Assembly (NCBI GenBank): GCA_963691815.1
Contig: OY829656.1
Coordinates: 13,905,476 to 13,969,475 of the forward strand
DNA: 64,000 nt
Source of the DNA: Echiichthys vipera
Taxonomy: Eukaryota > Chordata > Actinopteri > Perciformes > Trachinidae
Direction of reading: 5' to 3'
Positions 12,501 through 24,824 of this stretch are shown piece after piece; position 1 is the first letter of the stretch; every line of letters begins with the position of its first letter. Both the position numbers and the translations under genes were made by a program. A model generated the notes under the pieces. That model made no database searches. It had not been told where the DNA came from and saw only the letters and a list, made by a program, of their open reading frames with translations.

Positions 12501-15500
12501 TCAGAGTAGTCTTTATATGTTAAATTACACACAAACAAATCTCTCCCGAGTGACATCAGAATTGTGTAATCAAATTCACACTACAAGCTGCAGTTATTAT
12601 GGGGTAAATATTTCATGCCCAACACCACAATGCCACATTTAAAACCACCTACATGATGCATGTGTGACGTCAGTAAATGTAACAAGACAAAGGCTTTCCC
12701 CACTGACAAGGCACGCAGCTCTGGGCTCAGCAGAGCTGCGTGGGTAGAGTCTGTGTAGTGTCACATCTGTTAGATGAGACACCAGGGTAGTCTGTGTTGA
12801 CGCAGGCTCTTTCTACTGGTCTACTGAGAGGGACAGGTGCTTCTTATCAATCGTCAATATGACAAGACACTAATGATATTCCACGCACATGCTACTACTG
12901 CTGATTCGGGAGCAGGATGACGTTAACACTATTACTGATATGAAACCAATTCAATGTCTGGAGAATAAATACAACTTTGATTAAACGCCCTTTACCAGCC
13001 TGCCGTGTTTAGAAAATGTACCAAAATATATGTATCAAATTGAAAGGACTTTCCCAAAGCCAAACACTTGTATTGCCTGTCGAACGTTAGAGATATATGT
13101 TATTACAACACTTGAATGTGACTCATCATGACGACTCCTATTTTAAACATAATTTTCCACTACTGTTGGTGAAATTAGGGAACCGATGGTCTCGGTGTAA
13201 TCTTCTTGCAGTCAAAGTCATATACAGAGGAAAACTGCATGAAGCTCCTTAAAATATCACACTGTCTTGCTTTGGGTCGGTAACCTGGGCTATGAAAGCA
13301 GAAGGTGACCCAGTTTCTTGACGCACGTAAACCTTCTGGACATATGATACCTGGAAATAGAGACTGTGCTGTCTGAAAAAAAATCCTCTCATCAATGGTT
13401 CACTGTCAAAGACATCATGATTAGATTTAGCCCTTGGATTATCTAGACTAAATAATCCATAATGTTGTAAAAAATCCAGTGGGCCGCTGAATTTTGTGAT
13501 TACATGGCGATAGGAACTATAAATAATGATACAAGATTGTCTATATGTCCGTTTAGCAGCATTATTAGAGCACAGAGCCAAGTTCTACAAATACTGATTT
13601 AATCAATGTCCCAATGCGAAAAGGAAACTATTTTTGACTTTTTCATTATGCTTAGTTACAAGTTTGGCCTTATATCAATAAAAAAATAATGATAGAATAA
13701 TGTCAAAAGAAAGATATTTTCTGTGTGAGGACACTGTTGACAGCTTTGAAAGTATGACGACCTGTCACTGGGAAGGAATTTACCTTGTGTGCTCCTATAC
13801 AAACAATAATATGACAGCAAACACTAATGTCTGGTCTATTTGTGGAGACAGATAACAAAACAACCAGTTAGGAGACGCAGAGAGCCAGTCTGTTCTCACT
13901 GACTATTGTCTCTTCATCCCCATTATCATTTCCTACTGACTTTCAAGCATCAGACAATTAAGTTGCATGGTTTGCAGAATAAATTGTACAATAATAGAGA
14001 TAGAGTGCCTACTCTAAACAAATTATGCTATCCCAATTTACAGGTAAGCCTGCCTAACTGATTTTATCATGCATGTAGTGATTACCAAACAAAGTTGGAG
14101 CTGCAGGTTGGAGCGTTCTTACCCCACCTTTTTTTAATGAAACAGATGTTGTGTTTAGGTTAAATAAGTGCGATGTGATTTTCAAAGGCGGTTTTCTGTT
14201 CATTTAATTGTAGTAATAGTAAAACGTATGATTATACTAATGCTAATCTGATTAAATAATGGAGATTATAGTTTTAGCTATAATCCTGTAGGCTGGAGCA
14301 GAACCAGTAGTCACGATAACGATATTTATCATAAAGATATACGCATCATAAATCAGAATAACATCTCATGGTTGCTCAGGCACTGTGCTTCAAACTCTGA
14401 ACAACAGGGGATAAGTGCACAAAGGGTTAGGAACAAGCATGATTACAGTACTTGATGTGTCTTTTTTAAAAACAGCCTAGAAGCAAAATTTGGGGAACTG
14501 CACAGCTTTGCCCAGGGTGACTGTAACAGAGCAGTGTGTCAGTCATCACAGCAAAATTATTTCACCATGCATGAGCCTGATGCTTCTCATTTGTTGCAAT
14601 ACAATTCTCTGACCGGCAGGTTTGAGTTGGACTGAAGACTTACCTGGAAAGAGCAGCAATGTTCCCTAGTGTGTAGAAGACAGCGAAAAGTTTGATTCCA
14701 TTTGGAAGGAACAGCAGTGCTGTACCCTAAAAAAAAACATAAAACATCAAAATAGTCTCTGTGAGCTAAAAATAGTGTCACCACACTTTAATTGAGGGGT
14801 AAAAGACAAAAGAACATAGTCACCAAGTAGCTACACTTAAATAAGACGAATCACCACATGCTATAATGTTGCTTGGAAAAAAGCAACAACACATAAAACA
14901 AAAAATAAGAACTTCTGTGGGTTGTCCTATGATTTTACTGAAACACAATGGGCTCCCCCTAGTGCCTAAATACTATACGGCTTTGTTTAAGAAAGGCTGT
15001 CTGAGTGCCATTATAATCTACAAGCATGGAGACTATTTGGATCAGTGAAGAACACTGGTGACACAAGTGTGAATTGAGTTTCAGGGTCCCCACTCATTTC
15101 TCAAGATCATTTTCCAGGACATTTTTAGTGATGATCTAGCTGGTATGAAAGACAGGGATTGCACCACACACTTACATGTGTTACATTATTGCACATCTTT
15201 GCAACTATATCTCTGTATACTGCATATTCTTTTTATACTTTGTACTATAAAAAAACAGTAAAAAAAGTACCATTAACCAGTATTTAGCCCATTATTGACT
15301 CATATAAAGTCAGGCTCCCATTCATTGATTTGACCCCAGCTTCCCATTTATGATCCAACTCATCTATAACCTACTATTAGAAAGTGAAAATGATCCCCAA
15401 CATCACTTCTTGTCCAATGATAATGTTTTTTTGGTTTGGGGAGCTCTAATGAATAGCCTAGTAGTTTTTTTCTGAGCGAAAGAAAAAAAAGCAGAATGTT

Positions 15501-17303
15501 GAAATAATTTTCCAGGACAACACAGGATTTTCCAGGAGATTTTCCTTTTTACCGTTATTTTCTATGTCATGTGTTTTCCATCACTGGAAAACGTGTTTAT
15601 TGGTTCCAGTAACTGTATCCATTTCCCCACGGGAGGGATGGCATTTAAAGAATGCTGGTATGAATTAAGCTTGTAAGAAGATGCAGTGGCAAGAAACAGT
15701 TAACTGAAGCGTTGTAATTTATTAACTTAGAGGCTGTAAGGACATATAAATACTCTGCAGCTACGATAGTAACTGCATCTGCATCTATGTAGTAAATAAG
15801 TTTTGTCTCAATGAAAAATAGAAGAAGAAATACATAACTGGATCTCAAAGAAAGAGCAAATTATAGACACTCATTTCTAGAGAAAGGAAGGGCGGTTTGT
15901 GGCTTTGGGGTAAAAGGTAAGTGTTTTAAATTGTATGAATGGAAGAGCCTTTCAGATGCGCAGAGCTATCCCGACTGTGAATTTTACCACCCACGCCTAC
16001 ACAGGTTCTGTTGGGGCTGTGAATTTTCACTGAGTGGTGGAAGTGTCAGCAAGTGGGACTGTGGCAAGACTTCCTGTTATTTGAACTTCAAACTACACTC
16101 TACAAACTGTAACTTTCAGCTCTTTCCTTACAGCAGGCGACCTTTATGTGTTAATTAAATAAAAATGACATGTGTCATCACTTCTTCCTACAAGTCAAGG
16201 GGACAGGAGTTTGCCTTGATGGCATTTGCGCTGAGCCATGCAAACAAAACATAGCAAAGAAAAAAATAACTTGGACCATTGCTTATAACATTAATGTACA
16301 TCCTGCATTGCTCATGTCAGTATAAAGTCAGACAGAGATGCCTCTTCAACATAAAAAGGCAGAAACACTCACAAGTATTGAACACAGGATTCCTCCAGCA
16401 AAGCATATGACAAACCATTTCACCCTGGTGCTGTAGCTGAGAGTGCTGGCATCAAGGACCTGGTGAGAACAATGGGAGGATGTCACAAGACAAACCTAAT
16501 GACCCGCATACAGGCCCACAGGCTTTCTACTGGTTATTTAACCACGTTGGTTAGAGCCAAGTAAGATAACACCTGGCTACAGTAAAGTATTATCTCAAAC
16601 ACAAACAGCACACAGTACAGGTCTACGTGAAAGGCACATGGCATTAGTCAGTCCCCTTAACTTAACAAAACATACCAAAACTGTCAAGTAATATCTGCAA
16701 AGGAATGCAGAATTTCGAGCATGAAAGACTCTGGTGTGTCTGTCATGGAGTGAAACTTTCACTTCGCAACAGGTTACTAAATACCATCATGTAATATAAA
16801 ACACATTGTTTAAGTCAGCACCTTACCCCATTTCCTCCTCATCGCGAATGCGTGTAAAAAGTGTAAATAAACAAACAAAACAATGTATTAAATGCGGACA
16901 GAACAATATGATAGTTAAAAAATACACCAAAAAGAAACGTCATATTGGAAATGCTGTTAGAAAACATGTATGGAAGGCTAGCGTCACAGGGCTGCGTTAG
17001 CGTCAACTGTCAGTTTCACTAACAGCTATGCTAACGTTGCCGTTAATAACATAGACTCCAAGAAAACAAAAGCACTTTAACGTTAATAACAGTTGTCTGA
17101 AAGGTAACACTGAGTCTCAGTCAAGAAAATGAAACTAACACAATGCTATTTTTGTTCAATATTGTCCATTTAAGACCAACATATTCAACGTTAGCATTAG
17201 CATCTCCCATATAGTAATGTTCTGCTATCATAGCTACCTGTGCAGTGAGACCCAACTCTTCATTCTCCTCTCGGCCGCTTAACACACGACGAAGCTTGTC
17301 CAT
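6554..17303 (-). CDS. sft2d1: SFT2 domain-containing protein 1 (vesicle transport), 8 coding exons
   Basis: Exons read leftwards: 17303-17238, 16459-16373, 14726-14644, 12028-11947, 11803-11768, 11679-11621, 9156-9127, 6593-6554. All introns are GT-AG, all phases agree, and the product is 160 aa (human 159 from memory). It opens MDKLRRVLSG and has GLTAQ at the first junction. Other family blocks are LPNGIKLFAVFYTLGN, CFLMGPLKQLKRMFE, TRLIATIVML, CILQFLAMTWYS and SYIPFARDAV. Hydrophobic stretches in exons 2, 3, 4-5 and 6-7 give the four-pass topology of the SFT2/GOT1-like family. Yeast Sft2 acts in endosome-to-Golgi vesicle fusion, and a similar role is assumed here. Three exons are only 30, 36 and 40 bp. 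Confidence 0.95.
7912..7960. repeat. (TG)n followed by G-rich tract
   Basis: A run of TG dinucleotides passes directly into a stretch of almost pure G with single T interruptions. It lies in sft2d1 intron 7, where the transcript would carry the complementary C-rich/CA-rich strand. Confidence 0.85.
8698..9109. mobile_element. short non-autonomous DNA transposon with inverted termini
   Basis: The left end reads CAGGACTCCAGACTAAC. The right end, reverse-complemented, reads CAGGGCTCCAGACTGCGGCC, giving about 12 bases of inverted repeat. Internal sequence near the right end repeats GCGACCA-type words. There is no coding frame. No convincing target-site duplication was seen. It lies inside sft2d1 intron 7. 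Confidence 0.65.
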
Positions 17304-18478
17304 CGCTGGGCTAAAATAGAGTCCGACTTTCTATATTTCCAACTGTACGCCCGCTGTTTATGTCTGAAAGTTTTGATCGCGGCAGTAACAAGTTTGACTT
17401 CCTGTCTTCCTGAACGGTGCTTTCTGTAAGTGCTGACTCAGAGTCGGATTGTTCGCAGCCAGTGTCGGTCAAAGTCTCAGGGGGTTTGTTTAAATAACAG
17501 ACCGCAGGTCAGATACTGCAGACCACTTTAATCGCCTCCGTGCCGTTGTTGCCTTTCAGTGCTGTCGGAAATAATAGAATTGCACTTTTTTTTTCATTGA
17601 AAAGATTCAAAATTAAATAAAAAATGTTCTTACATGTTCCAGAGTTATACACAATGGCAAAAATTGATTTCTAAATGTGGAAACAATAATAACATACATT
17701 ACAATTTACAAAGACAGTAACATATAAACAAAGGAATGAAGAAATAACTAAGGGAGTACAATTTTAAATGCCTAAATAATTTAATAGTTTTTCTCAATTT
17801 ATTCTTTTTAAGTTTTCCATAGTGGTCAAATATGATTTAAAATCTGAATCGTTATAGATTAAAGAAGGGTATAGTTTGTTATGCCAAATCATTTTATGGA
17901 TATAGTAGGCCTATTTTGCTAAGATAATGATCAAATGAATTATGTAATTTTCATCTGCCGAATATTTGGTATTGTTAAGAATAAATACATACAATTATCC
18001 AGAAATGTTGCGCTCTCCTGGACTGGACTGTATTTATAACGTGATGGCTTTTTGGATGAGATTGTCTGTTGTTGCCTTAAATATTTAATTCAGAGTAGGA
18101 GTTGACAGATGGTCCAGTGTAGAGACAAATCAGCTAGACAGTCCTGGATTTAAATACCACTTTTACGCTAAATACTTAAGGCATGGACACACAAACAAGG
18201 ATAACCTGTATCAGTGGTCTGAAACTTGCCCTCTGAAATAATGTATATTTACCTCTTTTAGCCCATTTTCTTGTTTCACATACAAGTACTTTTACATTAC
18301 TCCTGACGGTATATTGACTACTGTTGCTGCTGTTGATTTTCTGATGCCTTGTCGCCATCTAGTGAGGGTATCCTGACAAGGCAACACACAGTTGGTGCTT
18401 TCATGACCATGCTTGGTTGTTTTACAAGCTTATCTTGTGCAGAGAGTGTTTTGACTACATGCAGCTTTGGCTTACCTA
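17304..18478. other. upstream region of sft2d1, no gene seen
   Basis: This is the sequence upstream of the sft2d1 start codon. The first ~250 bases are less AT-rich than the rest and are the likely promoter and 5' UTR, though no defined element was recognised. The remainder is AT-rich with no supported exon. Confidence 0.35.
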
Positions 18479-18825
18479 CACTGTAAAAATGAATTTAGGT
18501 TTTTTGTTCAATCCAACTAAAAGTGTCTAAATCATTGAGCCAACTTGAAATATTAAGTTTTTAGATTGTCAACTCCTCAGTTAAATTAGGACAGTCCAGG
18601 TAACTAAGATTGCTGAGTTGACATAATTAAACAGTAGTAGCCCCTGCAAAATTGGCTTGGACAACCCACACAAGCACATCAAGACTGCCCACTGCAGAGG
18701 CCATTTCATTCCACACAGAGCATTGTCGGTCGACAGGAGGAGGTGAGTAAAGTTTTTGTAAGTTAAAAAGTGCAGTATGCCATTCTATTTATGCCAAACT
18801 AGGTTTCCATATTATCTATCCATAC

Positions 18826-18828
<3 letters not shown>

Positions 18829-18864
<36 letters not shown>
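18829..18864. repeat. (AT)n microsatellite
   Basis: An uninterrupted AT dinucleotide run of about 36 bases inside the degenerate zinc-finger unit. Confidence 0.95.
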
Positions 18865-18866
<2 letters not shown>

Positions 18867-19162
18867 TATACTATAGAATTAACAACATTTTACCCCTGTT
18901 AGCTCTGTGTAAGTTAATGTTATATATTAGCTAACTATCATACATGAACATTTGCCACAAAAACACAGGTAAATCCTGGATTTGTAAATCAGATATGTTT
19001 TTCATGTTCACTAGCAGTGTGCATTACCACTCTGGAAAATATTTGTTTGATCATATATCAGAATATTTAAAGGCTTTAGAGTTAGAAAAATGTCACTTTC
19101 ATCTTTTAAATGTTCTACAATGACTAAGCTAACTTGAGTGTTACGTTAACAGTTAGCCTAAC

Positions 19163-19164
<2 letters not shown>

Positions 19165-19197
<33 letters not shown>
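19165..19197. repeat. (TG)n microsatellite
   Basis: A TG dinucleotide run of about 33 bases, some 150 bases upstream of the zinc-finger exon. Confidence 0.95.
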
Positions 19198-19198
<1 letters not shown>

Positions 19199-19344
19199 AC
19201 ATAACATAGACAGTTTGACAGCTCATCAGTGCTCTCATGGCAATCTCTAAATGTCTGCTTAGAAACTGGTAGTTTATTTTGTATTTGAACGTTTATCTCA
19301 ATTACTACTCTGTTGAACATATTTCTGAACATATTCTATTACAG

Positions 19345-20103
19345 GTCTGGAGGACTTGGATATGCAAGTACTGTGCATTTTTCACACCAAACCAATGCAC
19401 AATTATAAAGCACTACAAGTTAAAGCACTCACATTACAGTCGATCTTGCCCCTTGCCATGCATTTAAATGATTGTATGTGCTCTTTTAAGACACAATTGG
19501 CTTTGAAAAATCATTTGCTGAGGCATCGGTCTCAATCTTGTCAATCTGATGGACTGACTTACCAATTACGGTGTGACTTGTGTGATTTTTCTAAACGTTA
19601 TAGTCTGAAACAATATTTTACTCACTTGGGAGCTCATTTGAAAAATAGGGAAACTCTTAAGTGTTCTTTTAAATTGTGTGTTTTCAAGACCAATGTATAA
19701 AACAAGATTGCCTTGCTTTGCCCTAGAATCTTTAGAGTATAATACCTAATTTTTGTGTTTTCACCTTCTGTCTCCAGGCGGCAGATTCGGAGAACAATGT
19801 GGCAATAGGTGTCAGTGTAGGCCTACTCTTCATGAGCGGAGAATCTGATGATGGTGACATGATCGCAGACATTCTGGATGTTGCAGTGATACTGGAGGAC
19901 AAAGTTGTCATCTGTGAGCTAAAACGTGTGCTAAACGCGTTTGCTATCCTAATTGGCCTCCTGTATAGTCTCAACATCGACTATCCAAAGGGACTGAAGT
20001 ACAGCTTTGAGGTGATCCAGAAAGTTGTCATGGATGTTGGCAGAGCAACATGCTCATCCAAAGTTCTTGCACAAAACAAGATTCTGCAGAAAATGGTTTG
20101 ATC
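19345..20103 (+). pseudogene. broken zinc-finger gene with internal deletion
   Basis: The first coding exon starts after TTACAG at 19341-19344. It carries a C2H2 finger of spacing C-x2-C-x12-H-x4-H (CKYC ... HYKLKH). The frame runs into a stop at about 19465-19467, just after PLPCI. Reading resumes in a different frame with CSFKTQLALKNHLLRH and CDLCDFSKRYSLKQYF, so a small indel has broken the gene. This part stops at about 19698. It is followed at once by a normal acceptor (TCTCCAG, to 19777) and a last exon, 19778-20101, encoding a conserved segment with SVGLLFMSGESDD and VVICELKRVLNAF. The expected middle of the protein is missing. The function of the intact family is unknown to me. Confidence 0.6.
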
Positions 20104-20560
20104 TACACAGAGCCTGGCCTGTGTTTGCATAGTTCAGTATGGCTGCCTTCTCTCCGTTGTGTAAATACAAATGTTGTATTTAAGTAAAATTGTTATTGTA
20201 ATCCCACTAATTATGCAGCTCAGCAGAGAAATGACATCTTTAGATATTTTCTGGATAAATACAGGTCGGATCACACATATTTTACCATTTTTGGACTGTT
20301 TGTAACTGTTCAAAGTGACCTGACTCAGTTCACGTCATGGCCTGCTCATTGTTTATGTTTACATGGTTTTAGAAATTTGCAGTATTGTGTTCAAATAAAT
20401 ATTTTGTGAAAAAAGTAATTTCTTTATGTATTCTACAGTCATTTTAGAAAATAGATGATTTAGTTGACCTGACATAATGCAATTTGAAGGTATTGATCAA
20501 ACTTAAGATAAGCGTTAGTGTGGTCAACTTTGACCTAAAAAGTTACCTGGCTGCCTTAAA

Positions 20561-21864
20561 ATTAAAAAAAAAAAAGGTGTGTTAATGCCTTGTTTTTAAC
20601 TGAGGTTTCATCCTCCTGTAGACCTGGAGCCATGTTTTCAATGTCAGAATGGAATATAAAACATCATGCTGTGCGTCAAGGCTTTATAATATTGCCACGC
20701 TTTTATCATAACTGGCGCCAAGAGAGAGAGACAGTTATGTGAAGCCTTTGGCTTCGGGTCACAGTGTCCTCCTGAGGGACATACTGTAGTCATTGAGTCT
20801 TTATGTGTATGTGTGCCAGCAGAAATGTTTATTTTAATTATCCTTGAATGCACATCAATTACAGACACAAGAGTTAGTCAACATAACCAAAGGGAAAGGG
20901 TGGCACTGAAAACAAAAAAGGAACAACCCCTCCCAGTGAAGGAGGATTGTAAATCACAGATTATCTTTGTCCAAAAAATGTTTAACAATGGAGCTGTTAG
21001 TAAGTATCTCACAGCTGGTGCATTCACGGAAAATGTGCAACAGTATCTGTAAATACATAAACTAAACGATCCTTCTATCCTTCTAACTCTTATACTGAAA
21101 ATGTATAGTGCAGCCTGCATTCACCTTTAGAACTTCACAGGTTTCTAGTATGACTTATAATACCTTCATAATATAACAGTTAAAGGTTGAAGCAAAAATC
21201 TAAATTAATATATGAGTTGTTAAGAAACACATTACGTAATGACCCCTCACTTTATGAGCAGGTGACTGTACCCTAAATACAGTAACTGGGAACTGGAGCA
21301 TTATTTGGAAGTTGTGCCCAGGCAGTCAAGTTTGCGTGTAACGGGAAACTGTCCCATTAAGGTACTGATGTATATTAAACCTAGCCTGGAAACTCATGTT
21401 TCCTTTGTTCTGGCAGTGCATTAGTGTATCAGTGCAAAGTGCATTAGTGTGTTCAATCCAAAGTGTTTACAAGCAGATGTTTCCCATGGAAACCCCATAT
21501 AACTGTGATACTGCTGATTTAATATTTATGTTTATATTATCCATACTGTAAGAAACATACCACTAAATGGGTTACCAAATAGCCTACAAAAAAATAATAA
21601 ATAGATAACGCCCTTCTATCAGATTTAACTGACTGCTTTTCACATTGTTGTGAGTAGCATACAACAAAAAACTCCACCGACTCTGCGACACACGGGCCAC
21701 TTGATAAGAAGTGGAGTGCCAGGTGGCTGAGATTCCCCTCATCACTTCTAAAGATGAGGATCTGGTACAGCGAAAGGAGACTTTAAGGAAGACTTCATGC
21801 GCAGCCATCAGTGAGTTGACTCCCCGGCTTCTGTGTGTTCGGACGTTTTCCAGACAGCACAGCA
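20561..21864. other. upstream region of fshr
   Basis: No supported coding exon. The 5' UTR of fshr probably begins somewhere around 21680-21840, since an open, GC-richer stretch leads into the ATG. No TATA-type element was confidently identified. Confidence 0.35.
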
Positions 21865-24752
21865 ATGTGGACATCGCTGCCAGTACTCTTGTCCCTATCT
21901 GTTTTATTCTTCAATGGCTGCAAGTGCGCGTCCGGGTTCGAATGTCCGAGGATCTGCCGCTGTTTCTCCAACACGGTCAGGTGCAACAGTGTGACAGAAG
22001 GATCAGCACAGGTGACGGGCCGACGAGATAGAAGACTGTAAGTTCTCACTGAGAAGAATTTAGGAATCTGGTAAAGACTGCGACATGGTTGCGTGTATTA
22101 TATGATGCGTTTAGGTTATGGTTATGGTTAGTGGTCAGTCTTGGCCGATAACTGATCGGTCAATCGGTTTGCATTTGCCATTATCAGTATAACATACAGT
22201 ATATAACTCATTTCCATCTGTTTCTTTGTGTAACTAACTCCTCAGATAAAGCCAGTAGCGAGACTGATCCGTGCGTATTTACGCATGGAACGAGTACTGA
22301 AATGCACTTGTGTGTTGAAACGCGCTTACATTTAGCCTACATTTGAGTTTGATACGATCCTCCTAAAGCAACTATAACATAGTATTTCACATTTATTCAT
22401 ATGTGATTAGATCATATTTTCATATGACATATTACAAGAAAAAAAAGAAGAAAAAGAAAAAACGTTTGTCAATGTGACAAGTATAAGTATTTTGTTAAAG
22501 GTAGATTTTTGGGATTTCTGTCCAGAAAATATTTTGGAAGCCCTTAATTATGCAGTCCAAAACCATTTTACACACTGTAGAGGTACTAAATTTCACCTGC
22601 ATGTTGAGACATTATATGTTTCTTGTTATGGTCTGGTTTTGTTTTCTTGTTTGTTTGTTTGTTTATTTATTTATTTAGAAATCATCACCATGACAGCTCT
22701 GTTATTTTATTGTTTAAACATCAATGGTGCTAAAGCCAAAGGGACTTTGTTTATCAACCTTGTTTAAGCAACCTTGTTTATCCAGGAGGAGGTATCTGCT
22801 CTATCAGTATGGATTTATGTGTAACGTTGTTTTTGGCCAGTGTACTTTAGCAGCATTATTCTGGTTACATTTCACCTCTTTTATGTATACCTTGTCGTAA
22901 ATTCATACAGATTTTAAACACATAAGAAAAACATGCATAGAACTGTGTTGAAGATTAAATTGCATCATGATGACAGGAGACATTAAGGATTTGCGGTTTT
23001 ATTAGGATCCCTATCAGCTACTCTACCTGGGGTCCACGCAAACATAAAACAGACAACATATAAATTATATTGAAATAGTAAAAGTAAAGCTAGCAATTAC
23101 ATATTACTCATTTCCACTGATGTATATTATTATCTACTTGTTATTCATGCTTTATTAAGCTTCACAGCAGATCAGTCTTTATTGTTGGGGAAACAAAGGG
23201 CCCTGCTTGTGAGCAACTTAATTACCTGTGAAAGAAAATGTACATTTTCAAGTTAATCTCACACAATCACGAAGCCTACACAGTGCCTCCTCTTACATGT
23301 CACTGGGCATCAGGGCTCAGTTTTAGAGTTCAGCAGACAGCCACAAGCCTTGAAGGTAGGGAATCTTGACCTCTCCCCTGTTAAATCACAGAACTTTGAG
23401 TCTCCTGATAAGTGTCCATTATCTCGAAGGCCAGCAGCGTCATACACCCCTATACACACTCCAGGAACTTTTGGATTTGTCAAATGACAGAATTAACAGT
23501 ATTATTTTCACTCTTTTATCATATGAGTTGAACAACATGGAAGAGTTGGAAGTAATCAAGTGAAATTGTTGATGATTTGTTGCAATAACTTAAATGCAGT
23601 GGCATATCCACGAGGAAACATGATGGGTGTGACTGGATAGGCTGAAACTTAACCTGTATGTCAAAAAATAACTGCAGCTATAATGCAACTTGAAGACATG
23701 GAATTAAGATTTTTTTTTAATTAGGTTATCTATTTGCATTTTTTCAGGATCATTCATTTAAAAATGTCTTTGATTATCAGATATTTTGAAATGTAATGTT
23801 CCTCTCTGTGTTATTTTTTCAGGTTTCTTTATCACATGTCTTTGCGGACTATTTCAAGCCATTCTTTCGAGGGTTTAAAAAGGGTCCAGAGGATGTACGT
23901 ATCGATTTCCTTCCACTGACCAACTCCCATTTAAATAATCTGACATTTTGCAATGAAAGTTATTCATCTTAAATATTTCAGTTTGTACTTTTATTCTCTT
24001 AGTATTCACTGAATCAGCCAACTAACCCATTTCTCATGATTCAGCTTTTTCAGTTTAGTTCTTACAATGCTAGTTAAACTAGGAAATTTAGGAAAAACTG
24101 GATGCATTGCCAATTCCCTAATGTAAACCATATAATAAGGTAAGAATAGAGCTATGCATGTTACCACGTAGTTACCGTCTGCGTAGCAATCTGTATTTTC
24201 TTTCAATGACACACATGTAAAGGTAAATGTTTTTTGGATGAACTTAATTGCTTTGTTTCTGCTCTTTACTCAGAGAAATTGCTCAGAGTGTAACTCTGGA
24301 AACCATTGAGACATTAGCATTCAATAACCTTCTCAACCTCTCTGAAATGTGAGTCATTTCTGTTGTTTTTTGAACCAATAACAGTTACGGTTACTTTAAT
24401 GCAGGGGAGTTTCAACAAATGTTTTATCTTTCTGTGCAGCTCAATCCAGAACACCAGAAGTCTGAAGCACATTGGCAGAAGAACATTTAACAACCTCCCC
24501 AAACTACATTACTTGTGAGAGACCTCAAAATATATAATTTAAACATATATCTATATATTTATTTAGTTTAACATTTAAAACAAACAACAACAAAAAAAGC
24601 CAAAATTTGAAGCAGAGTGAGACCCTTTCTTCCAAGTCTCACTCTTCCTCTCTGTCCTTAGCCAACAGGAGCTCTCCTATTCTCTCTCTCTCTCTCTCTC
24701 TCTCTCCCTCTCTCTCTCTCCCTCTCTCTCCCTCTCTCTCTCTCTCTCTTTG

Positions 24753-24824
<72 letters not shown>

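Larger units (their letters stand above)
18479..20560 (+). mobile_element. multi-copy, mobile-type gene unit (degenerate) with zinc-finger exon
   Basis: The unit starts with CACTGTAAAAATG, a terminal motif I associate with dispersed teleost elements. It contains an upstream non-coding stretch ending at a good donor (about 18742, GTGAGT), (AT)n and (GT)n arrays, a C2H2 zinc-finger exon and a conserved last exon, then AT-rich sequence and an A-run near 20560. From memory, many fish genomes carry repeated copies of this zinc-finger plus conserved-C-terminus gene. That, and the boundaries, are inference. Confidence 0.5.
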
